From NCBI RefSeq assembly GCF_019331725.1, contig NZ_JAHBBF010000001.1:124001-188000 (forward strand): a stretch of 64,000 bases of DNA, given 5' to 3'. Shown here one piece after another: positions 34,686 through 44,736 of the stretch (positions are counted from its first letter, which is position 1; every line of letters begins with the position of its first letter). The notes below the pieces were generated by a model. That model had not been told where the DNA came from and made no database searches. It saw only the letters and a list, made by a program, of their open reading frames with translations. Position numbers and translations under genes: made by a program. The DNA comes from Bifidobacterium saguinibicoloris. Lineage in GTDB: Bacteria > Actinomycetota > Actinomycetes > Actinomycetales > Bifidobacteriaceae.

Positions 34686-35672
34686 TCACAGTCCGGTGAA
34701 CCACAGGAGGATGCAGGTGAACGGCGCCGCCATGAGGATGGAGTCGACGCGGTCCATGACGCCACCGTGCCCCTTGAGCAGATGTCCCATGTCCTTGATG
34801 CCGAGATCTCGTTTGATCATCGAGGCGCACAGGTCGCCGAAGGTGCCCACCACGCCGACGAGCACGCCGGAGAGGACCGGGACCCACCACTTGGAGGCCC
34901 ACACGTCGGACGTGTACGTGCTGAACATGACGGCGAAGGCGCCGGCCATCGCGAAGAGGACGGATCCCGCCAGCCCCTCCCAGCTTTTCTTCGGGGAGAT
35001 GCGCGGCGAAAGCTTGTGCCTGCCGAGCCATGCACCGGCGAACAGACCGCCGGTGTCGGACAGGGCGGGCAGGAACACGAGCATGATCGCATGAGCCACC
35101 GGGTGTCCGTGGAAGGTCAACGGGATGATGATGCAGCAGGCGAGCAGCGGGATGTACAGCACGGTGAGCACGGACACGGCGACGTGGCTCAGCCGGGAGT
35201 GATGCTGCTCTCCCCCGTCGTGGTTGAACGAGGATTCGAGACGGGCGCCGGCCTCGGTGCTGGAGAGCTTGGCGGCGACGGCGAGCGACAGACGGTTGCC
35301 GAAGCTCATCTTCGCGGTGGCGGTGACGGCGACGAGCATGATGGACGCCATCACGCACAACGCCATGGCAACCACGTGCAGCGGCGCGTAGTACGTGGCG
35401 AACAGCGTCGCCGTCGAGCACAGCCACAGCATGACCACGGGGATATGCAGCCCCACCGTGGCGAAGTCCACGCGCAGCTCCCACAGGGCCAGCAGCATGA
35501 ACACGACGACCAACGCCACGAAGAGGTCGATGTCGATGAGCAATGCGGCGAGAATGACCGCGATGAGCAGAACGGCCGTGCCGATCGCCTGGGGCATGTT
35601 GCGGCCGGTCTTCTTGTTGATCTCGTCGAGAGCGACCTCGGCCTCTTCGTGGAGTTGTTCGTTGCGTTCCAT
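34686..35672 (-). CDS. cdsA: Phosphatidate cytidylyltransferase
   Basis: A 328-residue membrane enzyme that makes CDP-diacylglycerol from CTP and phosphatidate for phospholipid synthesis. It has about eight membrane helices after a 40-residue polar N-terminus. The C-terminal signature is present as MIKRDLGIKDMGHLLKGHGG followed by VMDRVDS. GAWLGRHKLSPRISPKKSWEG is also conserved. It is 20 bp downstream of frr and is surely co-transcribed with it. Confidence 0.95.
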   Translation of the reverse strand: MERNEQLHEEAEVALDEINKKTGRNMPQAIGTAVLLIAVILAALLIDIDLFVALVVVFMLLALWELRVDFATVGLHIPVVMLWLCSTATLFATYYAPLHVVAMALCVMASIMLVAVTATAKMSFGNRLSLAVAAKLSSTEAGARLESSFNHDGGEQHHSRLSHVAVSVLTVLYIPLLACCIIIPLTFHGHPVAHAIMLVFLPALSDTGGLFAGAWLGRHKLSPRISPKKSWEGLAGSVLFAMAGAFAVMFSTYTSDVWASKWWVPVLSGVLVGVVGTFGDLCASMIKRDLGIKDMGHLLKGHGGVMDRVDSILMAAPFTCILLWFTGL

Positions 35673-35692
35673 AGTCGTTCGAGGAGGGTCGG

Positions 35693-36247
35693 TCAGACCT
35701 CCATGATCTCCTTCTGCTTGGTCTCGAGCAGGGCGTCGATTTCGTCGGTGACGGACTTGGTGACCTTGTCGAGGTCCTTGAGCAGGCGGTCGCCCTCGTC
35801 CTCGCCCATGTCGCCGTCCTTGACGGCCTTGTCGATGCCTTCCTTGGTCTTGCGGCGGATGTTGCGCACCGCGACCTTGCCGTCCTCGGCCTTGCCCTTG
35901 GCGAGCTTGACGTACTCCTTGCGGCGTTCCTCGGTCAGCTCCGGCATGGTCAGGCGGATGACGTTGCCGTCGCGGTTCGGGCTGACGCCCAGATCGGAGT
36001 TGCGGATGGCCTTCTCGACGGCGGCGGCCTGGGAGGCGTCGAACGGGGTGACGGACAGGGTGCGCGGCTCCGGGACGCCGATGGAGGCGACGGCCTTGAT
36101 GGGGGTGGGGGCGCCGTAGTAGTCCACCACGATGCCGTTGAGCAGCGCCGGGTTGGCGCGGCCGGTGCGGATGCCCGCGAAGTTCTCCTTGGTGTTCTCC
36201 ACCGTCTTGGCCATCTGTTCCTTGGCCTGATCGATGACGTTTGCCAT
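35693..36247 (-). CDS. frr: Ribosome recycling factor
   Basis: A 184-residue RRF of standard length. The N-terminal helix MANVIDQAKEQMAKTVENTK is followed by the conserved IRTGRANPALLNGIVVDYYG, the VPEPRTLSVTPFD segment and the C-terminal VRNIRRKTKEGIDKAVKDGD. With EF-G it splits post-termination ribosomes. The start at 36247 is preceded by AAAGGAGAACC. It lies between pyrH (73 bp upstream) and cdsA (20 bp downstream). Confidence 0.98.
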   Translation of the reverse strand: MANVIDQAKEQMAKTVENTKENFAGIRTGRANPALLNGIVVDYYGAPTPIKAVASIGVPEPRTLSVTPFDASQAAAVEKAIRNSDLGVSPNRDGNVIRLTMPELTEERRKEYVKLAKGKAEDGKVAVRNIRRKTKEGIDKAVKDGDMGEDEGDRLLKDLDKVTKSVTDEIDALLETKQKEIMEV

Positions 36248-36320
36248 TGTTGGTTCTCCTTTGGTGGTTCGTCCGTGAACGGTTTCGGTTTCGATTGTAG
36301 ATGGTGCGGATCGGGTCGGC

Positions 36321-37070
36321 TCAGTCCGCCACGCGCGATTCGGCGGTAGACACGAGCGTGCCGATCTCCTCGCCGAGCAGGGCGCGGGTGACATTGCCCG
36401 GCTCCTCGAGTCCGAAGACGCGGATGCGCTTCTTGTTGTCGCGCGCCATGGACAGGGCGGAGGCGTCCATCACGGCGAGGTTGTCGACGAGGGCGCGGTT
36501 GTAGCTCAGAGTCTCGAAGCGCTTGGCGTTCGGGTCCTTGCGCGGGTCGGCGGTGTACACGCCGTCGACGCCGTTCTTGCCCATGACGACCTCGTCGCAG
36601 TGAATCTCCAGAGAGCGCTGGATGGACACGGTGTCGGTGGAGAAGTACGGCATGCCGGCGCCGGCGCCGAAGATGACCACGCGGCCCTTCTCGAGATGGC
36701 GGATGGCCTTGAGCGGGATGTACGGCTCGGCCACCTGACCCATCGTGATGGCGGTCTGCACGCGGGTGGCCTGGCCTTCCTGCTCGAGGAAGTCCTGCAG
36801 CGCGAGGCAGTTCATCACGGTGCCGAGCATGCCCATGTAGTCGCCGCGGGAACGGTCGATGCCGGCCTGCTGGAGTTCGGCGCCGCGGAAGAAGTTGCCG
36901 CCGCCGGTGACGATGGCGACCTGCACGCCCTGCTCGACCGCGGGGACGATCTCCTCGGCGATGCGACGCACCACGTGCGGGTCGATACCGACCTTGCCGC
37001 CCCCGAACGCCTCGCCGGAAAGCTTGAGCAGCACCCTGCGCGGTTTGTCCTTTGCCTCGTTGCCAGTCAT
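36321..37070 (-). CDS. pyrH: Uridylate kinase
   Basis: A 249-residue UMP kinase of the amino-acid kinase fold. It has [13 protein letters not shown] at the start, [11 protein letters not shown], the UMP-contacting [50 protein letters not shown] and [12 protein letters not shown]. It phosphorylates UMP to UDP and acts as a hexamer. The start at 37070 (MTGNEAKDK) follows GAAAGGCGAAACGT, and an upstream in-frame ATG at 37124 is unlikely. Gene order pyrH-frr is strongly conserved. Confidence 0.97.
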   Translation of the reverse strand: MTGNEAKDKPRRVLLKLSGEAFGGGKVGIDPHVVRRIAEEIVPAVEQGVQVAIVTGGGNFFRGAELQQAGIDRSRGDYMGMLGTVMNCLALQDFLEQEGQATRVQTAITMGQVAEPYIPLKAIRHLEKGRVVIFGAGAGMPYFSTDTVSIQRSLEIHCDEVVMGKNGVDGVYTADPRKDPNAKRFETLSYNRALVDNLAVMDASALSMARDNKKRIRVFGLEEPGNVTRALLGEEIGTLVSTAESRVAD

Positions 37071-37179
37071 ACGTTTCGCCTTTCGTCCTAGGGCCCCTCG
37101 GCGTCCATGGCCGGGGTGTCCCACGAAAATTACCGTCTAACAGGTTATCCGGGATTCGCGACAGACGTTCCGCGAGCCG

Positions 37180-38118
37180 TCACCGGCGATGCGACGCCCA
37201 CCAGTTGAGCACCGATCCCGCCACGACGAGCAGCGTGCCGCACCAGAACGGCAGGGACAGCGAAAGTCCCAGCATCAGCGCGCTGGCCGCCACCGAGAGC
37301 ACGGGTGTGGCGTAGGAGGCGACGGCGAGCGTGTTGAGGCTGCCATGCAGGATGCCGTATCCCCAACATGCGTAGCCGCCGGCGATGACGGCCGCGCAGC
37401 CGAGGACGGCGAGCCAATCGACGATTCCCGGCATGGCTGCGGGCATGCCTTCGCCGGAGACGAAATGGATGATCCACAACGCGACGGCCACGCCCGGGAA
37501 AAACACCGATGTGCCGTCGAGTCCTCCGGACATGGATGGGGTGGCGACCGCGTACACGGACCATGCGAACGCGCCGAGGAACGCCAGCAGGTACGGCAGC
37601 GGGTTGGCCGCGATGTGCCCGACGGTCGCGGACGGGTCGAGTCCGCTGTTGCCGCCGACCGCCAGGGCGACGCCGAACGTGGCGACGACGGCCCCGGGCA
37701 GGGCCCGCCATACGGCGCCTTTGGCTCTGGGCCGTGCGAAGCCGGCGGCGAGCAGCACCATCATCGTCGGCCACAGATAGTTGACGAGGCTCACCTCCAC
37801 CGATTGCGCGGCGTCGGACGCGAGCCCGATGGACAGGGAGATCGAGGACTCGTAGAAGACAAACAGTATGCCGCCGATCATGAGGTATCTCTTCGGATAT
37901 GACCTGAGCGGCGCAGGCCTGTGGAACACGAGCAGCAGCACGACGCCGGTGGTATAGATCAGTGCGGATCCCAGTGTGGCGCCGAACGCCTCGGCGACGA
38001 TGCGCACGAGCGCGGTCATCATGCTCCACAGCAGGATCGCGGCGAGTCCCACCGCCGTGGCGCGCGTGGCGGGAACGTGTTTCGGATGCGCTCCCCCGTC
38101 GTTCATCGGTCCGTTCAT
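37180..38118 (-). CDS. EamA/DMT family transporter (YddG-like)
   Basis: A 312-residue membrane protein with ten hydrophobic segments in two five-helix halves, each an EamA domain. VGLAAILLWSMMTALVRIVA opens the first, GAFAWSVYAVATPSM lies at the start of the second, and WGYGILHGSLNTLAVASYATP contains the typical loop. Relatives export aromatic amino acids or other metabolites. ATG 38118 is chosen because GGAGGGGAAG lies upstream. It is inserted between tsf and pyrH, with its own terminator-like hairpin in front, so it probably has its own promoter. Confidence 0.88.
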   Translation of the reverse strand: MNGPMNDGGAHPKHVPATRATAVGLAAILLWSMMTALVRIVAEAFGATLGSALIYTTGVVLLLVFHRPAPLRSYPKRYLMIGGILFVFYESSISLSIGLASDAAQSVEVSLVNYLWPTMMVLLAAGFARPRAKGAVWRALPGAVVATFGVALAVGGNSGLDPSATVGHIAANPLPYLLAFLGAFAWSVYAVATPSMSGGLDGTSVFFPGVAVALWIIHFVSGEGMPAAMPGIVDWLAVLGCAAVIAGGYACWGYGILHGSLNTLAVASYATPVLSVAASALMLGLSLSLPFWCGTLLVVAGSVLNWWASHRR

Positions 38119-38187
38119 GTTCGTCTTCCCCTCCGTCGGCTCCGTTCCATGTGTCCCATACGTCCCCCATACCTTCGCAGCAACGAC

Positions 38188-38231
38188 GATGGCCGTGCAC
38201 CCCGGTCGATTGACAGGGGTGCACGGCCATC
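38188..38231 (-). terminator. Hairpin terminator of the rpsB-tsf operon
   Basis: GATGGCCGTGCACCCC (38188-38203) and GGGGTGCACGGCCATC (38216-38231) are exactly complementary around a 12-base loop. It lies downstream of tsf on the minus strand. No T-run follows. Confidence 0.82.
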
Positions 38232-38270
38232 GACAACCGTCATTCACCGGACGGCTGGCTTAGAGGGGAA

Positions 38271-39122
38271 TCAGTCCTCGTCGCCCTTGCCGACCTCGAC
38301 GCGGGCGAAGGCCAGGGCCTTGCCGCCGACCTCTTCGAACAGCTTGCCGACGGTCTTGGACGGATCCTTGACGAACGGCTGCTCGAGCAGGACGACCTCC
38401 TTGAAGAAGGCGTTCAGACGGCCTTCGACGATCTTCGGGACGATCTTCTCCGGCTTGCCCTCGGCGAGGGACTTCTCGGTGGCGACGCGACGCTCGGACT
38501 CGACGACCTCGGCCGGGACGTCCTCGCGGGTGAGCCACTTGGCGCTCATCGCGGAAATCTGCAGCGCGGCCTCGTGGGCGACGGCGGCGCCGGCCTTGTC
38601 GGTGGCGATCATCGCGACGATGCTCGGCGGCATCTCGGCGGACTTCTTGTGGGCGTAGATCTCGACGTGCTCGCCGGAGATCTTCGCGAACTGGCCGACC
38701 TTGACGTGCTCGCCGAACAGGGCGGCGGCCTCCTCGATGGCCTCCTTGACGGTCTCGTCACCGGCCTTGGCGGCCAGCAGCTCGTCGGCGTTGTTCGCGT
38801 CGGCGGCGACGGCGTAGCCGAGGATGGTGTCGGCGAATTCGACGAACTTCGGGGTCTTGGCCACGAAGTCGGTCTCGGAGTTCAGCTCGACCGCGTAGCC
38901 GGTCTCGCCGTTGGCGCCTTCGACGACCTTGGAGGCGATGGTGCCTTCCTGGGCCTTGCGGCCTTCACGCTTGCCGGCGGCGGCGATGCCCTTGGCGCGG
39001 ATGATCTCCTTGGCGCGGGCGACGTCGCCTTCGGCCTCGGTCAGGGCCTTCTTGACGTCGAGCATGCCGGCGCCGGTGTCCTCGCGGACCTGCTTGATCA
39101 GAGCGGCGGTAATAGCTGCCAT
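38271..39122 (-). CDS. tsf: Elongation factor Ts
   Basis: A 283-residue EF-Ts, the nucleotide exchange factor of EF-Tu. The N-terminal UBA-like domain reads IKQVREDTGAGMLDVKKALT, followed by KEIIRAKGIAAAGKREGR, and the core carries ELNSETDFVAKTPKF. It is in the normal length range for actinobacteria. An attenuator-like hairpin lies between rpsB and tsf. The gene is the last of the rpsB-tsf unit. Confidence 0.98.
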   Translation of the reverse strand: MAAITAALIKQVREDTGAGMLDVKKALTEAEGDVARAKEIIRAKGIAAAGKREGRKAQEGTIASKVVEGANGETGYAVELNSETDFVAKTPKFVEFADTILGYAVAADANNADELLAAKAGDETVKEAIEEAAALFGEHVKVGQFAKISGEHVEIYAHKKSAEMPPSIVAMIATDKAGAAVAHEAALQISAMSAKWLTREDVPAEVVESERRVATEKSLAEGKPEKIVPKIVEGRLNAFFKEVVLLEQPFVKDPSKTVGKLFEEVGGKALAFARVEVGKGDED

Positions 39123-39162
39123 GAAACTTGTCTCCTTGAGATGAAACTCGATTGTTGTCCCC

Positions 39163-39202
39163 TAGGAAAGGAGGTGCAATCCTTGCTGCACCTCCAATCC
39201 TA
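39163..39202 (-). terminator. Hairpin between rpsB and tsf (attenuator-like)
   Basis: GGAGGTGCA/TGCACCTCC forms a perfect 9-bp stem extended, after an A-A mismatch pair, by TAGGA/TCCTA. It fills the 102-bp gap between the two cotranscribed genes and probably lowers tsf transcription relative to rpsB. Confidence 0.65.
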
Positions 39203-39224
39203 GCGTCAGGTGGACCCTAGCGGG

Positions 39225-40037
39225 TCACTCGGCCTTGGCTTCGCCTTCGGCGGATTCAGCCGGAGCGGCTTCCTGGTTCTCCAGGAGGTCCTTCTCCCAA
39301 GCGGCCATCGGCTGCTCGGAGGCACCCTCCTCCTTGGCGGCCTTGCCGGAACGCTCGATGAGGCCATCGGCGACGGCGTCGGCCATGAGGGTGGTCAGCA
39401 GCTCGATGCCGCGGATGGCGTCATCGTTGGCCGGAATCGGGTAGTCGACGGACTCCGGGTCGGTGTTGGTGTCGACGATGGCGACGACCGGGATGCCCAG
39501 CTTGTGGGCTTCCTCGACGGCCAGCGCCTCCTTGTTGATGTCGACCACGAACATCGCGGACGGGGTGCGGCCCATGTTGCGGATGCCGCCGAGCTGCTTC
39601 TCCAGCTTGTCCTTCTCGCGCTCGAGGAGCAGCAGCTCCTTCTTGGTCAGGCCGGAGCCGTGCACGTCGGAGAAGTCCATCTCCTCGAGCTCCTTGAGGC
39701 GGCTGACGCGCTTGGAGACGGTCTGGAAGTTGGTCAGCATGCCGCCGAGCCAACGCTCGGAGACGTACGGCATGTTCACGCGGGTGGCCTGGGCGGAGAC
39801 GGCCTCCTGGGCCTGCTTCTTGGTGCCGACGAAGAGCACGGTGCCGTTGTGGGCCACGGTGGTCTTGATGAAGTCGTACGCCTTGTCGATCAGCTCGAGC
39901 GACTTGAACAGGTTGATGATGTGGATGCCGTTGCGCTGGGTGAGGATGTACTGCTTCATCTTCGGGTTCCAGCGGCGGGTCTGGTGGCCGAAGTGCAGGC
40001 CGGCCTTCAGCATTTCGCTCATCGTGATCTGAGCCAT
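39225..40037 (-). CDS. rpsB: 30S ribosomal protein S2
   Basis: A 270-residue S2. It shows [20 protein letters not shown], the [18 protein letters not shown] segment, [26 protein letters not shown] and [20 protein letters not shown]. The last 25 residues are an acidic Ala/Glu tail as in other actinobacteria. The 290 bp upstream of it (to def) hold the def terminator and a GC-rich leader with several possible hairpins. Autoregulation by S2 at this leader is known in other bacteria and would be possible here. Confidence 0.98.
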   Translation of the reverse strand: MAQITMSEMLKAGLHFGHQTRRWNPKMKQYILTQRNGIHIINLFKSLELIDKAYDFIKTTVAHNGTVLFVGTKKQAQEAVSAQATRVNMPYVSERWLGGMLTNFQTVSKRVSRLKELEEMDFSDVHGSGLTKKELLLLEREKDKLEKQLGGIRNMGRTPSAMFVVDINKEALAVEEAHKLGIPVVAIVDTNTDPESVDYPIPANDDAIRGIELLTTLMADAVADGLIERSGKAAKEEGASEQPMAAWEKDLLENQEAAPAESAEGEAKAE

Positions 40038-40256
40038 GGTAATACTTACCTTTCTGTCGGTTATTGCCTGGTCATGCGCACCCGAGTGCAGCCTTCGCCT
40101 GTGTCGCCACAGGTTCGGGCCGACCGACACGGGCCGTCGCGGACATGACGCGAATTCGTTGCGCGCCGGTTGACGATATTGGGTGGCCCGGAACGGCTGC
40201 GACTCCGTCCCACGCCGGTTGGCGCACAAACAGTCAGGCTATCACGGCCTATGGAA

Positions 40257-40293
40257 AAGGCGTCGGCTCCCCTTCCCGGGGAACCGACGCCTT
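40257..40293 (-). terminator. Terminator of the fadD-def pair
   Basis: AAGGCGTCGG and CCGACGCCTT form perfect 10-base arms. The loop contains a second stem (CCCC/GGGG). It lies 35 bp downstream of def on the minus strand. Confidence 0.75.
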
Positions 40294-40327
40294 CGAATCG
40301 AACAGGTCGGATTCACGGCCGCATGGC

Positions 40328-40816
40328 TCAGGCGGGCTGATGCTCCCGCATGTACTTCAGCGCGGCCCGGCGTTCCGCCTTTTCGAGACGGTCCAGATAG
40401 ACATGGCCGTCGAGATGGTCGGTCTCGTGCTGGAGCATGCGGCCCATCAGGCCGTCGCCTTCGAGCACGATCTCCTTGCCGTCCAGGTCGATGCCGCGCA
40501 CGCGGGCGTAGTCGGCGCGGCGCGTCTTGTACCACAGTCCCGGCACGGACAGGCATCCCTCGTCGCCGTACTGCTCGCCGCGGGTCTCCTCCAACACGGG
40601 GTTGAGGATGTAGCCGATCTTTCCGTCGATGTTGTAGGAGAACGCCCTGAGGCTCACTCCGATCTGGTTGGCGGACAGGCCCGCCCTTCCGGGGTCGTTG
40701 ACGGTCTCGAGCAGGTCATCCACCAAGCGGCGGACCGCGGGCGTGATCTCCCGGATCTCGTCGCACGGCGTGCGCAGCACGGGGTCGGGAACGATGCGAA
40801 TCTCACGGATGGCCAC
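40328..40816 (-). CDS. def: Peptide deformylase
   Basis: A 162-residue deformylase that removes the formyl group from nascent proteins. All three motifs are canonical: GLSANQIG (46-53) with Gln51, EGCLS with metal ligand Cys88, and HETDH with His130, Glu131 and His134. The start is GTG 40816 ([14 protein letters not shown]). It begins four bases after the fadD stop, so it is translated from the fadD transcript. A second, divergent deformylase-like gene is at 5449-5865. Confidence 0.96.
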   Translation of the reverse strand: MAIREIRIVPDPVLRTPCDEIREITPAVRRLVDDLLETVNDPGRAGLSANQIGVSLRAFSYNIDGKIGYILNPVLEETRGEQYGDEGCLSVPGLWYKTRRADYARVRGIDLDGKEIVLEGDGLMGRMLQHETDHLDGHVYLDRLEKAERRAALKYMREHQPA

Positions 40817-40820
40817 GGTC

Positions 40821-42920
40821 TCACTCCTCCTTGTCGTCGGCGTTCGGAGCGTGGGCGCCGTCATCCCGTGCGTCGTCCGCCTGTCCGCGGCCGGCCTCGG
40901 CGGCGTCCCCCTGTTCCTCCTGCCGTTTGATCTTCTCGGATACGCTAGCAATGGAATCCGACACGTTCTCCCGGGCCTGCTCGTAGGCGGACCTCAACGC
41001 TTTGGGGTTGACGCTCTCGGAGGCCTGCTTGACGGTCTCGGCCGTGCGCTTGACCGATTCCGTGGTCCTGTCGAGGATGCGCACGGTGGCGGGCAGCGGC
41101 TTCGACGGTCCCTTGGGCGTGTAGATGTCGTTGTCGATGATGTCCGCGTACCGTGCGAGCACCTTCGGACGCACCACCTTGAGGCTCGGCGTGAGCGTAC
41201 CGGCGTCTTGGCTGAACTCCTCGTCCAGCACCACGAACTTGCGCACCGATTCGGCCCTGGAGACGTTAGCGTTCGCCTGGTCGACGTACTGCTGGATGAA
41301 CGCGCGCACGGCGTCGTTCCTCGACACCTCGTCCATGGGGGCGTCGGGGTCGAGCCCCTGCGAGGCGAGCCAGGTGCGCGTCATCTCCGGATCGAGTTCG
41401 ATGAGCGCGGCGATGAACGGCTTGCCGTCGCCGACCACCACGGCGTGCGCCACGATGGGGCAGGTGGCGATGGTCTCCTCCATCGGCGCGGGGCTGACGT
41501 TCTTGCCGCCCGCGGTGATGATGATGTCCTTCTTGCGCCCGGTGATGGTGACGAAACCGTCGTCGTCGATGGTGCCGAGATCCCCGGTGCGGATCCAGCC
41601 GTCCGCCGTCTTGGTCTCGGCGGTGAGCTCCGGCTGCCGGTAGTATCCGAGGAACACGTTCGGTCCGGTGAGCAGCAGTTCGCCGTCCTCCCCCTGCTTC
41701 ACGCCCATGCCGGGACCGGGCTTGCCGACGGAGCCGACCTTGTTGTCGTCCTGCCAGTTGACGAGCATGGGGGCGGCGGTCTCGGTCATGCCGTAGCCCT
41801 GGATGAACGTGATGCCGTCCATGCCGTTGAAGAAGTGGGCGAGGTCCGGGTTGAGCGGCGCGCCGCCGCATGCCAGCCATGCCAGATTCGGGCCGAGCGC
41901 GGAACGGACCGACTTGCCGACCGTGCTCATGAAGAACGCGTGCTGGATGCGTGCGGCCGGCGAATGGCGCTTCCCGTCCTGTTCGTCGCGGGACCACTGC
42001 ACGAAATGCCTGTACGCCGCGGCGAAGATGCGGCCGGCGATGCCGTTGCCGGCCTTCTGGGATGCGGCGTTGTAGACCTTCTCGAACACGCGGGGCACGC
42101 CGAGCAGATACGTCGGCTTGAACGAGCGGATGTCCGCGAGCAGATGCTTCGCGCCCGGGATGTAGCCGACGACGCCATGCCCGCCGATCGCCACGTATTG
42201 GATGTACCGGGCGAAGCAGTGCGCCAGCGGCAGGAACAGCAGCAGCCGGTTCGACGTGTACAGCATGTCCTCGAGGATGATGTAGCCGTTCTTCACGATA
42301 TGCGTGAAGTTGCGGTTGGACAGCATCGCGCCCTTCGGCTTGCCGGTGGAGCCGGAGGTGTAGACGATGGTGGTCATGTCGTCCGCCTTCACCCGCTTGA
42401 TGGCGGCGTCGAGCTCCTCGTCGGTCACGTGGGCGCCGAAATCGGCGACGGCGTCAAGCCCGTCCGCCTTGAAGTTGAACACGTATTCGAGCCCCTTCAC
42501 CGACGCGCGCACCTGTTCGAGCGTCTGCGCGTGCAGGTGGTCGCCGGCGAACGCGATGAGGGGCGAGGTGTCCGCGATGATCGACGTCGCCTGCCTGGCC
42601 GAGTCCGTCTCGTAGATGGGCACGCTCACCGCGCCGATGGCGGCGCATGCGAAGTCCGTGACGCCCCACTCGTAGCAGGTGGCGGAGTAGATGGCGACCA
42701 TCGTGCCCGGGCGCACGCCCAGGCCGAGCAGCCCCTTGGCGACCTCACGCACCCGGGCGAGCATGGCCGATGCGGTGACCGTGTGCCAGACGCGGTCGGC
42801 GTCCTGGTATTCGGCGATCTCGTCATCGGGAGCGCTTGAGGCGCGGTCGGCGAGCAGCGAGAATATCGTGTCGTCGTCGGTGGTCACGTATTCGGGTTCG
42901 GAAACAAATTCACGCAACAT
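40821..42920 (-). CDS. fadD: Long-chain acyl-CoA synthetase (AMP-forming)
   Basis: A 699-residue acyl-AMP ligase of the FadD15/ACSL type, attached to the membrane surface. The P-loop is [20 protein letters not shown], the A5 motif [11 protein letters not shown]7 WIRTGDLG and A8 [17 protein letters not shown]. It activates fatty acids for lipid synthesis or recycling. The last 70 residues form an extra charged helix (repeating [14 protein letters not shown]) and an acidic tail, not needed for catalysis. The def gene follows after four bases. Confidence 0.93.
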   Translation of the reverse strand: MLREFVSEPEYVTTDDDTIFSLLADRASSAPDDEIAEYQDADRVWHTVTASAMLARVREVAKGLLGLGVRPGTMVAIYSATCYEWGVTDFACAAIGAVSVPIYETDSARQATSIIADTSPLIAFAGDHLHAQTLEQVRASVKGLEYVFNFKADGLDAVADFGAHVTDEELDAAIKRVKADDMTTIVYTSGSTGKPKGAMLSNRNFTHIVKNGYIILEDMLYTSNRLLLFLPLAHCFARYIQYVAIGGHGVVGYIPGAKHLLADIRSFKPTYLLGVPRVFEKVYNAASQKAGNGIAGRIFAAAYRHFVQWSRDEQDGKRHSPAARIQHAFFMSTVGKSVRSALGPNLAWLACGGAPLNPDLAHFFNGMDGITFIQGYGMTETAAPMLVNWQDDNKVGSVGKPGPGMGVKQGEDGELLLTGPNVFLGYYRQPELTAETKTADGWIRTGDLGTIDDDGFVTITGRKKDIIITAGGKNVSPAPMEETIATCPIVAHAVVVGDGKPFIAALIELDPEMTRTWLASQGLDPDAPMDEVSRNDAVRAFIQQYVDQANANVSRAESVRKFVVLDEEFSQDAGTLTPSLKVVRPKVLARYADIIDNDIYTPKGPSKPLPATVRILDRTTESVKRTAETVKQASESVNPKALRSAYEQARENVSDSIASVSEKIKRQEEQGDAAEAGRGQADDARDDGAHAPNADDKEE

Positions 42921-42983
42921 AGTCCCAGACTATACCCACTGCCCTGTCCGCCGTCATCCCGCGTCGCGTCCCGCGCGGAGGGC

Positions 42984-43484
42984 TCACCCGAGGTCCGCCA
43001 CCGAGCACATCCACCGGCATCCGATGTAGACGAGCTTGAGGTTCGTCCAGAACGTGGTGCGCCCCACCGTCAGGTGCACGGCCACTTCGAACGTGGTTGG
43101 CCCCACCAGCATGCCGGTGACCGAGTGGGGTATGGACGGCAGGTACTTGAGCATCATCCGCAGCTCTTCGTCGCGCTCCATCCTCGTACGCATGAGGTAT
43201 GAGAAGGTCTCGAGCCGTCTGAGGCAGGGCGCGGTCAACGCCTTCCGCAGCGTCGACGAGGCGATTTGCCCACGGACGACATCCAGCGACAGGCACGCCA
43301 CCCGGCACGAGGAGAGCGCCAGCGCATGGCATTCGCCCTCGTCGGGGCATTCGCCGAACGTGGTGATGATATGGTATGGCACCGGCTCGGCGGACAGCTC
43401 CACCTGGATGAACCCGTCGCGCGAGTTCGGCTGCCGGCATGGCCCTCGGACGGTCCCGTCGATCGTCTCCCCGCAACCTCTCAT
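42984..43484 (-). CDS. Cysteine-rich hypothetical protein
   Basis: A 166-residue protein with no signal peptide and nine cysteines (4, 16, 46, 52, 60, 64, 87, 156, 160). The cluster ECPDEGECHALALSSCRVAC looks like a metal site. The rest is mixed alpha/beta with a stretch of hydrophobic strands near the C-terminus. The start at 43484 has a textbook AAGGAGG. I do not recognise a family. It sits between fadD and guaB3 on the same strand, with gaps of 63 and 124 bp. Confidence 0.65.
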   Translation of the reverse strand: MRGCGETIDGTVRGPCRQPNSRDGFIQVELSAEPVPYHIITTFGECPDEGECHALALSSCRVACLSLDVVRGQIASSTLRKALTAPCLRRLETFSYLMRTRMERDEELRMMLKYLPSIPHSVTGMLVGPTTFEVAVHLTVGRTTFWTNLKLVYIGCRWMCSVADLG

Positions 43485-43608
43485 ATGTCCTCCTTGTCCG
43501 GGCCTCGCCGTCGAGGCCGGTAGAGGACCAGCACACCATACGGATGCGCCCCGCGTCAATGCCGCGGGGCGTATGGTGCATGGATGTGGATGGGCCTGTG
43601 GATAACCC

Positions 43609-44736
43609 TCAGCGCTGTCCACCGTACGGCGTGACGACCACGCCGCAGCGCTGGAAGTTCTTCACGTCCACGTAGCCGGTGGACGCCATGGCGCGGCGCA
43701 GCGCGCCGATGAAGTTGGTGGTGCCGTCAGCGGTGTGGCTCGGTCCGAACAGGATCTGCTTGAGCGGGGCCACGGTGCCGACGTCCGTGCGGAAACCGCG
43801 CGGCAGCGTCTGGTGGCGCGCCTCGGCGCCCCAATGCTTGCCCTTGCCGGGGGCCTCCTTCGCCCGGGCGAGCGGGGCTCCGAGCATGACGGCGTCCGCG
43901 CCGAGTGCCAGGGCCTTGACGAAGCTGCCGGAATCGCCCATGCCGCCGTCGGCGATGACCTGGACGTATCGTCCGCCGGACTCGTCCATGTAGTCGCGAC
44001 GGGCCTCGGCCACGTCGGCGATGGCGGTGGCCATCGGCGCCTCAACGCCGATGGTGCGGCGGGTGGCGGAGACCGCACCGCCGCCGAAGCCGACGAGCAC
44101 GCCGGCCGCGCCGGTGCGCATCAGGTGCAGGGCCGCGGTGTAGTTGGCCGCGCCGCCCACGATGACGGGCACGTCGAGGTCGTAGATGAACTGCTTGAGG
44201 TTCAGCGGTTCATGGTCCTGGGAGACATGTTCGGCGGAGACCACGGTGCCGCGGATCACGAACAGGTCCACGCCCGCCTCCACCACAGTGGAGTAGAACT
44301 GCTGCGTACGCTGCGGCGAAAGCGCGCCGGCGACGGTGACGCCGGCGTCGCGGATCTCATGCAGGCGCTTCGTGATGAGCTCGGGCTTGATCGGCTCGGC
44401 GTAGATCTCCTGGATGCGGGCGGTGGCGCGGTCCTCGGGAAGCTCGGCGATCTCCTCCAGCAACGGAGTCGGGTCGTCGTAGCGGGTCCACAGACCCTCC
44501 AGATCGAGCACGCCGAGCGCGCCGAGCCGGCCCATGGCGATGGCGGTGGCGGGGCTCGTCACCGAATCCATCGGGGCGCCGATGACCGGCACATCGAACT
44601 CATAGGCGTCCACCTGCCAGGAGGTGGAGACGTCCTGGGGGTCGCGCGTCCTGCGGGAGGGGACGATGGAGACATCGTCCAGCGAGTAGGCCAGACGGCC
44701 CTTCTTGCCCAAACCGATTTCAATTTCCTGAGACAT
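43609..44736 (-). CDS. guaB3: GuaB3 family IMP dehydrogenase-related protein
   Basis: A 375-residue TIM-barrel protein of the actinobacterial IMP dehydrogenase-related family 2. It lacks CBS domains. The N-terminus LAYSLDDVSIVPSRRTRDP and VIGAPMDSVTSPATAI are conserved, as are YVQVIADGGMGDSG and LGADAVMLGAPLA. Where true IMP dehydrogenase has GSICTT with the catalytic cysteine, this protein has GAVSATR, so it cannot use the normal thioimidate mechanism. Such proteins may be GMP reductase-like or regulatory. It diverges from icd. Confidence 0.9.
   Translation of the reverse strand: MSQEIEIGLGKKGRLAYSLDDVSIVPSRRTRDPQDVSTSWQVDAYEFDVPVIGAPMDSVTSPATAIAMGRLGALGVLDLEGLWTRYDDPTPLLEEIAELPEDRATARIQEIYAEPIKPELITKRLHEIRDAGVTVAGALSPQRTQQFYSTVVEAGVDLFVIRGTVVSAEHVSQDHEPLNLKQFIYDLDVPVIVGGAANYTAALHLMRTGAAGVLVGFGGGAVSATRRTIGVEAPMATAIADVAEARRDYMDESGGRYVQVIADGGMGDSGSFVKALALGADAVMLGAPLARAKEAPGKGKHWGAEARHQTLPRGFRTDVGTVAPLKQILFGPSHTADGTTNFIGALRRAMASTGYVDVKNFQRCGVVVTPYGGQR

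Noticed and set aside
33195-36119. Plus-strand open frame of 974 codons
   Set aside because: It lies antisense to rlmN, cdsA and frr. No domain or normal composition is seen.
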